Shown piece by piece: positions 48,167-59,225 of a stretch of 64,000 nt of DNA; positions within the stretch are counted from its first letter, which is position 1; each line of letters opens with the position of its first letter. The position numbers and the translations under genes were made by a program. Source of the DNA: Warburgia ugandensis (taxonomy: Eukaryota > Streptophyta > Magnoliopsida > Canellales > Canellaceae); the NCBI GenBank assembly GCA_035236585.1, contig CP141138.1, positions 23,819,437 through 23,883,436 of the forward strand. The letters run 5' to 3'. The notes beneath the pieces were generated by a model that searched no databases, had not been told where the DNA came from, and saw nothing but the letters and a program-made list of their open reading frames with translations.

Positions 48167-49912
48167 GAAAAGAAATTCCCCGTATAAACAGTTCGTGAGT
48201 AAAAAGTGCTTGAAGTAAAGGGTACTCAAGTAGGGAAGCAAGATGGGGGCAGTGCTCAAGGAGAATGTGGTGGCAGTGCAAGTTGGCTTGACAGTGTACT
48301 GTCAAATTGCTGCATTGGAATATGAGTATTACTTTATTGGGGCCGTTGATCTTGACCCCTCCAATCCTGATTTAGCATTAGCATAAAGATACATTGATTA
48401 GAGGAAGTTAACTGTCTGATTAGCGGATTATAAAGTGCCAGTTATACTCACCTAGACAAAGTGAGCAACAATCTATCAGCTTAAATTGCAAACGTCTAAT
48501 GATTGTGATTGTGTGGTAAGCAGAACTTTTGGGATATTGTCGAGTCCAAATCATGCTCCGATAAAAAGGCTGTCCGGTGCCTACGCGGGGCTTTAGAAAA
48601 TGGTAGATTGAAAGGGTTTATGTTTCGCATCTTTACCTTGCAATTTTGTAAGAGGCTGTTTCATATCTACCTCTTGAGTCTGTGACTTCAAAGTCACACG
48701 ATGACAATTTTATCATTGAATCCTAAATAAGAATTCTAATCCTCATTTATCATTGTTATGGTATGCATAATACATAAAGATAATAATTATCCCCAACAAA
48801 ATAAAGTCAGGATTACACCTAAGCCTTCTAGTAGTGTGGTGCTAAGAGTCTCTCACCTTTCTTTCACCTGGGTGATTAAGGTGAAGGGCTGGGAGGCTGT
48901 GTACGGGTGTACATGCGAGTCTACCATTAAAGAAAGGAAAAAAGATCAACTTAAGACTGCTAGTTATGCTACTCTTTCTCTCTCAACCATGGTCCGAAAA
49001 TCTCTTTGTTAATATCTAGTAAAATGGATGGTAAATGGTTGAAGATAATAATATGAAAATTTTGAGCCATTAGATCAGTAGATCAATGGTTACATTAAAC
49101 GGTATGTGGACTGCACATTATTCATGTTGAATCTGTCATTTTGGGATACAAGTCTCCTGGAAACCCACACGATAATCATTGTCTACCACATCTTTTGGAG
49201 AAGGATAAGTATCCTTTGGGTTTTAAATATGTGTAGACACTCCTATTTTTATCATATTAAAGTCCCCTAACAACAGGAAAAATATATGATGGATATGTTA
49301 GCCTATCGGTAGGCTCATTGACAAAAAATATGTAGAATTGAGTGGTCACAATGTACCACAATATATACAAGCTAGACTGTTCAACAGCACACTAAACTTA
49401 ACTAACAAGTAGAGCTTCCAAAACGGATTAAAATCTGCATTTATCCATTTAAAATCTACAAATTTGGATAAAAATTAAGATCTATTTAAAAAAAAAAGAA
49501 AAAAAAGATCGAGACAATCCGATCTATTAAAATCCATTATTTTGCATATATTTTATCTAGAGATGTCTATTTAAAATGGGAAGCTTGAAACAAGTTAGAC
49601 TTAAGGAAAATAATGTAATATCGTCTCTCTAAGTTTTCCATAAAGGAAATGATATTGACTTTCATTTGGCTATTAACACATTTTGGGAAAGTTTTTTGTA
49701 AAGATTTGGGAGCCTATTTGTGCTACCACTTATGTATAGCTTATGGAGTGTAATGGAGAATTACATTTCATCATGATTGATTATTCATGAAGTATAAGAA
49801 AATTTTGATAGTAAATATTTTTGGATGCTAATCAATTATATTTAGGCTAGCAATATATCCACCACTTGTTTTTTCTCATGAGTTACTAACTAAATTTGTA
49901 AGAACTAAGAAT
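48167..49912. other. Intergenic stretch, no gene recognised
   Basis: AT-rich with only short ORFs (for example 48758-49012 plus, unrecognised). A purine-rich A/G run lies near 49489-49510. Confidence 0.5.
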
Positions 49913-50205
49913 AGCTATAACTATAGGTAGGCTTAGATTTCTAAAGATTCAAATTGTACAAAATGTTGGCCTCTACTTAGCCGGGCCATGTTATGAAATT
50001 CTCAACCATTGGATGAGCATAGCTACTATTTTCTTGAGTTGTAAAATGGACAGTGAAAATTTTTAACTTCCATTTGACAACTAAAAATAAGCATTGCTAG
50101 GATCATTCAGTGAAGGAGACCTCTAAAGCATGGCCTATCTAACTCACGATAAAGTTTTTGAGTGGTTCAGATCTTTGGAAAACTAAGGGCATTAAGAGTT
50201 ATGAC
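49913..50205. mobile_element. MITE, family 1, copy 2
   Basis: About 290 bp. The left arm reads ATAACTATAGGTAGGCTTAG then ATTTCTAAAGATTCAA. The reverse complement of the right arm reads ATAACTCTTAATGCCCTTAG then TTTTCCAAAGATCTGAA. Interior motifs (AGGCCAT or GGGCCAT, a stretch around CAATGGATGAG or CATTGGATGAG) are shared with 40461-40741. No coding capacity and no clear target duplication. Confidence 0.65.
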
Positions 50206-50384
50206 CATACTTACAATGTAGTGAGAAAAAAGAGGGGGTCATACGTCACTAGCCTAGATTTATTTATTTTAATAAGTGAAGAATTCACAACAGGTCAATT
50301 ATACTCCTAAATCTGATCAACGCTCCACTAAATTTTAGAATCATGGCCTATCAAAGAATGAGGAACAATAGATAAGCATTATAA

Positions 50385-52795
50385 CTCCATCGTCATCTTG
50401 GCCTTATCCCAATCAGGGGTTGGCCACATGAATCTTGTTCTTCCATTATCCTTTATGAAGTGTCATGACTTCATTTAGTCCAAAAGTTTTTAAATCTTTC
50501 TCACCACAACTATCCACATTCTTTTGGGCCTTCCCCTGCCCTTTTAGAGCCTTTGACATAGATCAACTCATTCCTTCCAACCGGTGCCATTTTCAATCTC
50601 CATTGGACATGTCCAAACCATCTAAGTCTACCCTCCCTCATCTTGTTACCTTTTGGTGCTACTCTTATATTTTTATTTCTAATTCTATCCTTTCTTGTCT
50701 TGCCACTCATCCATCTAAACATCTTTATTTTGACTACGTTCATCCTATATACATTTTGTTCCTAAACTACTTAATGCTTTGATTCATACAGCATGGTCAA
50801 CCTTACAACCATCCTATAAAAATTTTCTTTTAGTTTGTGTGACCCCTATCAATCACACAAACTCTAGAAGCACATCTCTATTTGTTTCAACCCACTTGGA
50901 TTCTCTAGGCTTAATCTCTTTGCTCTCATGAATTATCCATTCCAAGTATTAAAAGTGGTCTTTTGAAGGGACTTCTTCCTTATCAATCTTTACTGGTGCT
51001 TTATTCCTATTTCTCTCCTTACTAAAATTGCATTTCATATAATTTGTCTTAATTTAGCTAATTTTAAATCCTTTGGACTCGATAGCATCTCTCCATAACT
51101 CTAGCTTTGTATTTATGCCCTTCCTTATCATATCAATCAAAACTATATCATCCACAAATAGCATGCACCATAAAATCTTCTCATGCAAATGTTTTATTAA
51201 CTCATCCATAACCATCATGAAGAGGAATGGGCTCAATGTCTATCCTTGGTGCAATTTTGTTGTCATAGGAAAATCATTAGTCTCTTCGCTAGTGATATTA
51301 ACATTTGTTACTATTTCCTCATACATATCCTTAATTATGTCATATACCTCTATGAAACCCATTTCTTGCCCAACACCCACCATATTAACTCTCTAGGAAT
51401 CCTATTATAAGCTTTTTCTTAGTCAATAAAGACCATGTGGAGGTTATTCGTCTTCTCCCTACATGTCCCTATCAATTATCTAAGTAAATAAAATAGCTTT
51501 CATGGTAGACCTTCCAAGCATGAAACCAAACTGGTTTTTGATTCACTGGTCTTATGTCGCAGCCTCTTCTCAATCACTCTTTTCTAAAGTTTCATGGTAT
51601 GGTTCATAAGTCTAATCCCACCATAAATTATGCAATTATGTATGTCTCTTTTATTCTTATAAATTGTTACGATACAAATTTTTCTCCATTTATGTAGCAT
51701 TTTCTTTAATTTAAAAATATTGTTAAACAGCTTTGTCAACCACACTAGTCTAGTATTTCTCACATACTTCCAAACATCTATAAGTATATTATCAAGCCCT
51801 AGGGTCTTTCTTAATTTTGTCTTTTTTGAGGCATCTTTCACTTCAGGCATTCGAATCCTTTGGTCGTATCTATATAGTCCAATGTTATTTGGGTTTATAG
51901 TTCTTTCAATCTTTATCTTTTCAGGGCAATCATCATTTAGCAATTTTTGAAAGTACCTTTCCCACCTTTGATTGATCTTGTCATCTTTGACTAGTACCCT
52001 TTTGTCATCACTTTTAATGTATTTAATATGGTCAAAGTCCTTACTCTTTCATTCTCTTATTTTGTCAAGTTTGAATACATCTTTTCTCACATTTTCTTAA
52101 TCCTAATCTATTATAGAGATCATCATATGCCTTGAGTTTAGCCTCACTTTTCACTTTCTAACAACCTTTTTAACATTCTTATATTGCTTAAAATTTTTGT
52201 TATTTTTAATCCTCTACCATGATATAAAATACACATGTTTCTCTTTAATAACTTCTTGTACTTTTTCACTCAACCACCAAGTTTCTTACCAGTTGCCTTA
52301 TACCTTTAAATACTCCTAGAATATCTTTTGCCACTCTCTTAATAGACTTGGCCATATCGTATACACTGTGTTTACTTTTGTTTCATTTTTCCACTTTCCT
52401 TCTACCATCAACTTATTTATGAATGATGTTATATTTTCTCCTTTTAAGTTCCACTACATAATTGGGCACTTATTTAGTTCTTTTCTTTTCTTCCATCTCT
52501 TAATGTAAATATCCATAACTATTAACTTATGTTATATGGTTAAACTCTCACCGAATATTACCATACAATCCTTACACATTGATCTTTTAGTAATTTTAAG
52601 TAGAAAAAAGTTTGTTTAGCTTTTATATGATCTAGTTTTAAAGGTAAGTGTTCATCCATCATTTTAAAGTAAGTGTTTGCTAAACATTTTATGTTTGCTC
52701 TTATAAATATCCCCTCTATCTTGGAAATTTCTTCCATTAGCCCCCCCATATCTTTCTAGAATTATCTCTTGATTTTATCTTCTAACCCTACCTAT
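50385..52795 (-). mobile_element. RTE-type LINE, 5'-truncated and decayed
   Basis: On the minus strand, in order: an endonuclease C-terminus (ANTYFKMMDEHLPLKL, about 52640-52690), a linker with AKLKAYDDLYNRLG (about 52100-52145), an RT start with LGLDNILIDVWKYVRNT and VWLTKLFNNIF (about 51715-51815), the catalytic box [13 protein letters not shown] (about 51136-51175) and the C-terminus MREGRLRWFGHVQWRLKMAP (about 50575-50635). The 3' end contains TTGGGATAAGGCC (about 50401-50413), the usual end of plant RTE elements. Several frame changes and stops are present (for example between the 51584-51943 and 51054-51236 ORFs). The first part of the endonuclease is missing where element F begins. Confidence 0.88.
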
Positions 52796-53046
52796 GGAGC
52801 ATATTATCATGGGGTCATAGTTTCACCTTCGCAAAACCCATGTGGCACTTGTACAGAACTCCTTTTGCAAGTCACAAGTCAACCTTTTCACTCCAATTCT
52901 CATTGTCTAGGGCTACACTCTCTTGCCCACTAGAGCAATGAGAGAACTCAAGAAGAGACCAACTCAAAGAGAACTTATTATTCCACCGTTGAGTAATTTA
53001 TAATGAGTTGTCTGACTTTCAAATGAGGAGTTGACCCCTATTTATA

Positions 53047-56000
53047 TATAATAACCCCAAATTTTTGTGTAATTATTAAGGAAAATCAATAAAGTTTAAA
53101 TTTTCAAAAATTTCGGGTTGGAATATAAGGAATTGAAAATTCTATTTTTATAGAGATTAAACCATGATTTAAAACCTAGAAATTATGGATGTACTCAAAA
53201 AAATGATTGAAAATAAATTAAGTACGTTCAATTCCAAGTTAAAATGAAAAATCCCTAATTTTATAAATAAAAGGGTAAAATGGTAATTTCACTCATAACT
53301 GAGAATTAAAATATGAATATTTGGAATGTACTCAAAAAACCTATTGAAATGACTCTAAGTACACTAAATTCTGAGTTTGGACAATTAATGCCTATTTTTC
53401 TCCATTTTTGGGAATAAAAGGGCAAAACAGTCATTTCTCATTTAAAGTGGGGCCCACAACATGGTCCAACATTCTGGAAGCAGCCATCAGTGGTTAAACT
53501 ACTACCAGCTAGTAGTGGAGATAGAGGTGGAGTGGCAGCTCCACTCTCCATTAAATTTAATCAAAAGTAAAAACACTATAATTATAGGAAATTTATAAAA
53601 AATTCCAAAATGTACCTATAAATACCTAGAAAAAATCTCCCAATTTTTTCAAAAATCCATTACGAAGTGTCCTAGACTCTCCCAAAATCTCAGCTCCAAA
53701 TTCCTTCCATATCTCCCCTAAATTCTCTTTCTTTCCCCTCTTATTTTTTCCCTGTTAAAGCGCCAATAGACGCACCCGGCCTCCAGACCTAGTGGAGACA
53801 TCGGGCGCTTCAATTGACGCGTTGTCCCTGGTAGCTAGGGTTTTTGACAGAAAAATCCTAATTCAATTAGTCATCCAATTACAGAGATGATTTTCAAATT
53901 TTAAATTGTTAAATCTGTTTGAGCTAGCATGGTATACAAAAGCCCTAAGGTAGTTTTGTGATCCACCGTTGGAAGTTCATCCTGAACCGTTAAAAGGCTT
54001 CAACACTAGGGGATCTTCAAAACCCCTAAAGTTTCTCTTTTCCTCTGGCAATGGCATCAGAGTTATCAACCCCTGTATATTTTTCAACGTACTAGTATAT
54101 ATCTGGAAGTTCTTACTCTTCTCTGATGACTCCTTCACTCTGACAACTGAGATATGTGGCTTCCCCTATTTCCCCTTTTATTCCATGAAGTCCAGATGTA
54201 ATCTTCGACCTCCCAGGGATCTCCCCAGGTGTTGATCTGTCAAAAATGATGCTTCCAACATGAATGGTTGAGATCCCATCTTACACAGCTTAGATGAAAA
54301 CTCTGAGCCGATGGATGAGAAGCTGGGACCCAAAAATCCCAGATAGGTGAATCGCAACCATAGATGATGGTAGATCAAGGATGATCTGGAGATAGGTGAT
54401 TTAACGATCCCAGTCAAGACGTCTCGCCTATCACTGGTCACCGCCTCAAGTTGACCTGAGATCACAAGTAGCGGACACGAGGCTGCTCAGCTCGATCAGA
54501 CCCATTTGCCGAACCAATATGATCCGGTGGTTCCTCTGGGTCCAGATCAAATCTAGACCCTCGGAATGACTGTGAACTTAAAATCTTGATTCTTGAGTCA
54601 TTTGAACTCCAAATCACGATCGGAAAAGAGGCAATAAAAATCTTATGAATTCTATTTTTTTATGAAATCATAAAATATAAGAAATATGGAAAGAAACTTT
54701 CTGTTAAGAGAAATTAAGTTTCATATTCCCATAATCTTTAAGATCTGGGATGATTAGACCTTAGGAATCTAATCTAATAATGATATAATGTTAAGAAAAT
54801 ATGAAATTAAGGGTTTAATATGACAGATCTATAAGGATTTGAGAGATCTACCTTTAATGGTAGAAATACCCTAAAAATACAAAGGGACCCACTTAATCAG
54901 TAAGATCAAGCATGATCAGACCTATGAATGGGTTAGATGAATGGTATTATGATGGAATCCAGTGAGATCATGGATTAGATGTGAAAAAAACTTGTGGATA
55001 TGACATTTGGACCTTAATGAAGTAAAAGCCCTTAATGTAATAAAAAATCCTTGATCTAAAAGATGAAAATAAAGTCAGATGGTTGGATCATGATTAAAAG
55101 TTTCTCATAATCCTAATTTAATTAGTTTAACTATCTTTTATTTGATAATATAATTGTAAATATGATTTATGTTATAAGTTAGGAAGCATGATAATGTAAT
55201 TATTCAATTATAGCATGATAGTGTAATTATTCATGAGATTTTAACATGATTCCATTAGATTACTAGTAAAATTTCATGTATTTGATAACCTAGGATCCAT
55301 GTTAGTATATGAGAGTATAAATGTCCTTAGAATGATATATATGTACAATTCTATTTAAAGTGTATGGTTATCTGATTGTCAGAGTATAGTGTAAGCATCT
55401 TAATTGTCTTTAAGTTAGTAGATATAATTGTTAAATTAGTGGTTATGCTTCAATATTCATAATATCACCAAAAATGTAATCTAATGAAATATAAAGATTC
55501 ATGGACAATTAAGATGAATGAATGACTTTGACTTAATATTAGTAAGGTCTATAGTTAGTATGACAATATAAGGAATGGTTTAACATTTCCTTATATCAAA
55601 GTAGGAGAATAATGAACATCCATAGATGACATTGTGTATATCTATGGAAATTAATTAAAATCAATTAGAGAAGGGACTTAAGGTAAAGAGCTCATAGGAA
55701 CCTTGTTAAAGGTTGAGTTAGTGCCACTCTAGTGGACTCTAAATATTGTGGTTATATGGGGTATACAAGAGCCAAGTGCTTTTTCTTTGCCTCCCGTTAA
55801 CGTAAGTGAGATCTAAATGCCTCCTTACATGAGGGCTATATTAACCACTCTTTGAGCAAACTTTAACTGGTAAGTACTAGTCATCCTAAAATAAGGAGGA
55901 GCTCCTTAGTAATAGAAAGAAATAAATTATCTTCAACTAATAAGGCATTAACTGGTTAAATAATAATAAGAAGAACATAAAAATATAGCAAATTATCTAA

Positions 56001-57723
56001 CCCTAATAAAAATAATAAGTAAGATAAGGATGATCAAATAAGATAAGATCTTGAATGATCAAAAACAATAAAGGAAAAGAAACACCAATATAGATTATAT
56101 TATTTATGTATGATATAGATAGTACTTGTATAGAAGATATGAACCTTTGGTCATATGTGATTCGATAAAGAAAGATTCAGATCATCCTACATAAGAATGA
56201 TAAAAAGACAACGTAGTATGTACTCTTGACTAGAAAGATGACATTATACATATGATTTGATAGATATACATTGATCAAGACTATGACAGACTTCAAGGAG
56301 TAAGAATACCCTATTGAGGTAGGTGGATTTTAAGAATGCCTTTACATGAAGATACATATTTAATACATGATCTTATGTTTAGAAGTATTGACATGTATAA
56401 TACTAATATATTGTGATAAATACCTCAGAAATAAATATGATCCTACCAAATGATGAGGAAAATAAGTATGAAATGGTTAAGTCTAGAATTGAGAACAACC
56501 TTAAGTGAATAGGGGAGTAGAAAATATTCTAGTCCTAGATAAACAGACAGATAATCTAATATGTATAAGTATTGTTTTACATACAAGCATGGAGGCTTGT
56601 GGTTTTGTTTTAAATAGGTGTAGGCCAAGGGATGCTATGCTAGGAGAGTTACGAGGGTTTGGCCACTCGCTCTCTAAAACTTGAAGATATTGAATACCAA
56701 GCCTAAGAAAGGCTGAAAGTCATGTGGGGCAATTATGGGAAGTCCACCACTATGACAGCCATGGTTCCTCCATACGGACATAGATATTGTAATTTTCACT
56801 AATAATGGTATAAGTGGATTATAGAGTAGTTATTTGAGTGCAATGTACAGATCAAACTCTAAGCATGGTAGTCCTTAATTATTTTGCATTATGATGCATA
56901 TGAAATTGGCATGGTGAAATGCCTTAAGTGATGGCATGATGAAATGCTGGGTATTTGTACATTACCAGAATTTTTCCCAAGAAGAAAAATTCCTAATATA
57001 GTAACTGGCTGAGATACTAATCTCCTATAGTGAAAGGAGTTTATCAGCTTAGTATGGGAATGATTATTGACTATTTTCACAATTTTAACGAATTTGTCCA
57101 TATACAGTGTATAAAGATGAACACCAATGGCAAACTAATGAGATGTCCATATAAATGATATTGGTCCATGAATGTCTTTATGATAGAATGAATCATGGGA
57201 TAATTGAATATTGAGACTATACTATCAATATATTACATTTTTATCCCCTACCAAGCATAGCTTGTTGAGATATTGTAAATGTTTGAATGTTTACAATATC
57301 TCAGATATAGAGAGGAGACTTAGGAGCTCAAGACTTAAAGAACTATTGAAGAATAAGTAATCAGGGTATATCCCTTGAAACATTGTATTGAGAGCTAGTA
57401 TTGTATTGAGGGCTTGTATTATATTTAGAGCTTTGTAATTTGGATTGTGTATTTGGATAAGTATTGTAAGGATGCAATGGGCTGTGTATTGTGAACCACT
57501 AGATGGATTCTGAAGTTTAATAAAAGTATATTCCTTCAATGGAATTTTATCTTATACAAAACTCTACTTATATTATGTATGAAGTGGGGACTTGGGTTTT
57601 ATAAAACAAGTTCTAAAGAAAAGAATTTTCACTGGATTGTTTTGCAAAAAAAATTTACTACTAAGGGCCTTGTCTTTGCAAAATGTATTATAAAATGTGT
57701 TATAAAAAACCTAGGTAGTCACA
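53047..57723 (+). mobile_element. Element G: 4.7-kb solo-LTR-like insertion in F
   Basis: It begins TATAATAACCCC, ends CTAGGTAGTCACA and is flanked by perfect 5-bp repeats TTATA (53042-53046 and 57724-57728). F's LTR resumes directly after it. No gag, pol or internal repeats of its ends are seen, so it reads as a solo LTR of a large gypsy family. Its right end (reverse complement TGTGACTACCTAGGTTTT) resembles the LTR ends of A and B. Short ORFs inside are not gene-like. Confidence 0.8.
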
Positions 57724-57728
57724 TTATA
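57724..57728. repeat. Target-site duplication of G, right copy (TTATA)
   Basis: Exact match to 53042-53046. The interrupted F sequence CTATTTATA-CATGCTC can be read intact in F's right LTR at about 59155-59170. Confidence 0.8.
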
Positions 57729-57869
57729 CATGCTCACCCCCATCCATCTCCTCAGTAGATGGCCAACATTATTCCATATGTCTATACATCAATGGTCCAA
57801 ATCATCTTCTAGAATCCTCCTACTTTTTCTAAACTACTCTACCATTCTCCTAGAGTATTCTAAACTACT

Positions 57870-58910
57870 ACAAAAGATCTAAGATATCTACAAGGAATCC
57901 TCAAGAAATTAAGCTTTTTGGAATCAAGCTTTTTTCCACAGATCCATGAACACAGACCTAAGCCCCTTAAGCCACATCCACAAGCTAAGCAGGCCTTCCT
58001 TGGAGCTTGTAAACCTTGGTCACAAGGCTTGTAATGTAAATCCATGAAATTCTCTCCCATTGATGATGTCGACACCCTCGTCGACACAACTTTCTTTGTG
58101 TTGGGAAATCCGTCATATTACACGCTTCGTGTTTGTGCGACCTACACCTCCCTTGTTGTCTTATGGTTCTTTCCTTACACTATTGTGATTTGCAAAGCCT
58201 CTTGTGCCTATGTGCAACTACCCTTTACTTATGTGCTTCCTACATACTAGTGTGGCATCCACAAGCCATCATGCTGCCTGAACGTCCTTGCTTGATCTTA
58301 TCCCTCATGGACTTCTCTCATTGTCGTGCACCCCTCATTGTGCCATCAGTGATGGTAACACCCTTGTTGATCACCAGTTCCTCCTGAGGTTCTTCAAACC
58401 TTGATAATTTCATGGAACCTAGGCGTCGTAAGCCTAGCTATGTCATCTCCACACTCGTTGTGGATTCCCCTAATAACTTCATATCCTCCAACCCAACCAC
58501 TTCCTCATGTGGACTGGTCATCTCTTCTTCCATAGACTCAAAGAAATTAGACATGCACTCAACTCTTTCAATAGTGTTAGCATCCATAACCTTAGATGCT
58601 TTAACCGTTCTTTGCATGTCGTCTTTGAGGCTTTGCAAGCCATCTATGAAGGCACCAGATTTGTTCAAATAATTAGATAGAGTTTGTTCAAATTTACTAA
58701 ATTGAACTTCCAAAGTAGAAAGCCGAGCATTCAAAGTCAACTTCCATGATGGGTCTTTGGACTTCACCCACCCTGACTTCTGCTAAACCTTCCCCAACAT
58801 GTTGGTCACTCTTGACTCACTTGCCATGATGTTTCCACTAGCTTTTCCCAAAACTCAATAAGCAACACCCACTTCAACCTACTCTGATACCGACTCCTGG
58901 TACCAACCTT
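57870..58910 (-). other. Internal region of F with gag-like coiled-coil ORF
   Basis: A minus-strand ORF (58438-58767) reads NARLSTLEVQFSKFEQTLSN and DGLQSLKDDMQRTVKAS, a heptad-like pattern seen in gag N-termini of plant LTR elements. Plus-strand ORFs over the same DNA are treated as shadows. No reverse transcriptase or integrase was recognised. Confidence 0.55.
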
Positions 58911-58923
58911 GCTCTGATACCAA
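58911..58923 (-). other. Primer-binding site of F
   Basis: The minus strand reads TTGGTATCAGAGC, a perfect initiator-Met site one base from the LTR. A second, imperfect copy (CGGTATCAGAG) lies about 30 bp further in. Confidence 0.88.
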
Positions 58924-59225
58924 CTATCATGGGTACCCAGTTTCACATATGCTAAACCCATGTGATACTGATAGGCAAATCCTTCTATAAAGGACAAGTC
59001 AACCTTTCACTCCCACTCTCACTTATTAAGGCTACACTTACTTACGCACTAGAGCAATGAGAGATCTCAAGATGATACCATCTCAAAGAGAACCTATTAT
59101 TCCTCAGTTGAGTAATCTACAATGAGATATCTAAGTTATAAATAAGGAGCTAACTCCTATTTATACATGCTCACCCCCATTTACCTCCTCAATAGATGGC
59201 CAGGATTATTCCATGTGTTTGTAAA

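Larger units (their letters stand above)
52805..59225 (-). mobile_element. Element F: small LTR element, interrupted in both LTRs
   Basis: Direct repeats start TATCATGGGGTCATAG (52805) and TATCATGGGTACCCAG (58925). They share the phrase ACTAGAGCAATGAGAGA and continue as ATGCTCACCCCCAT after insertion G in the left copy. A primer-binding site (58911-58923) beside the right LTR sets minus orientation. The internal part of about 1 kb holds a gag-like coiled-coil ORF and no recognised pol, as in non-autonomous gag-only elements. It is a broken fossil. G sits in its left LTR and H begins in its right LTR. Confidence 0.75.
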
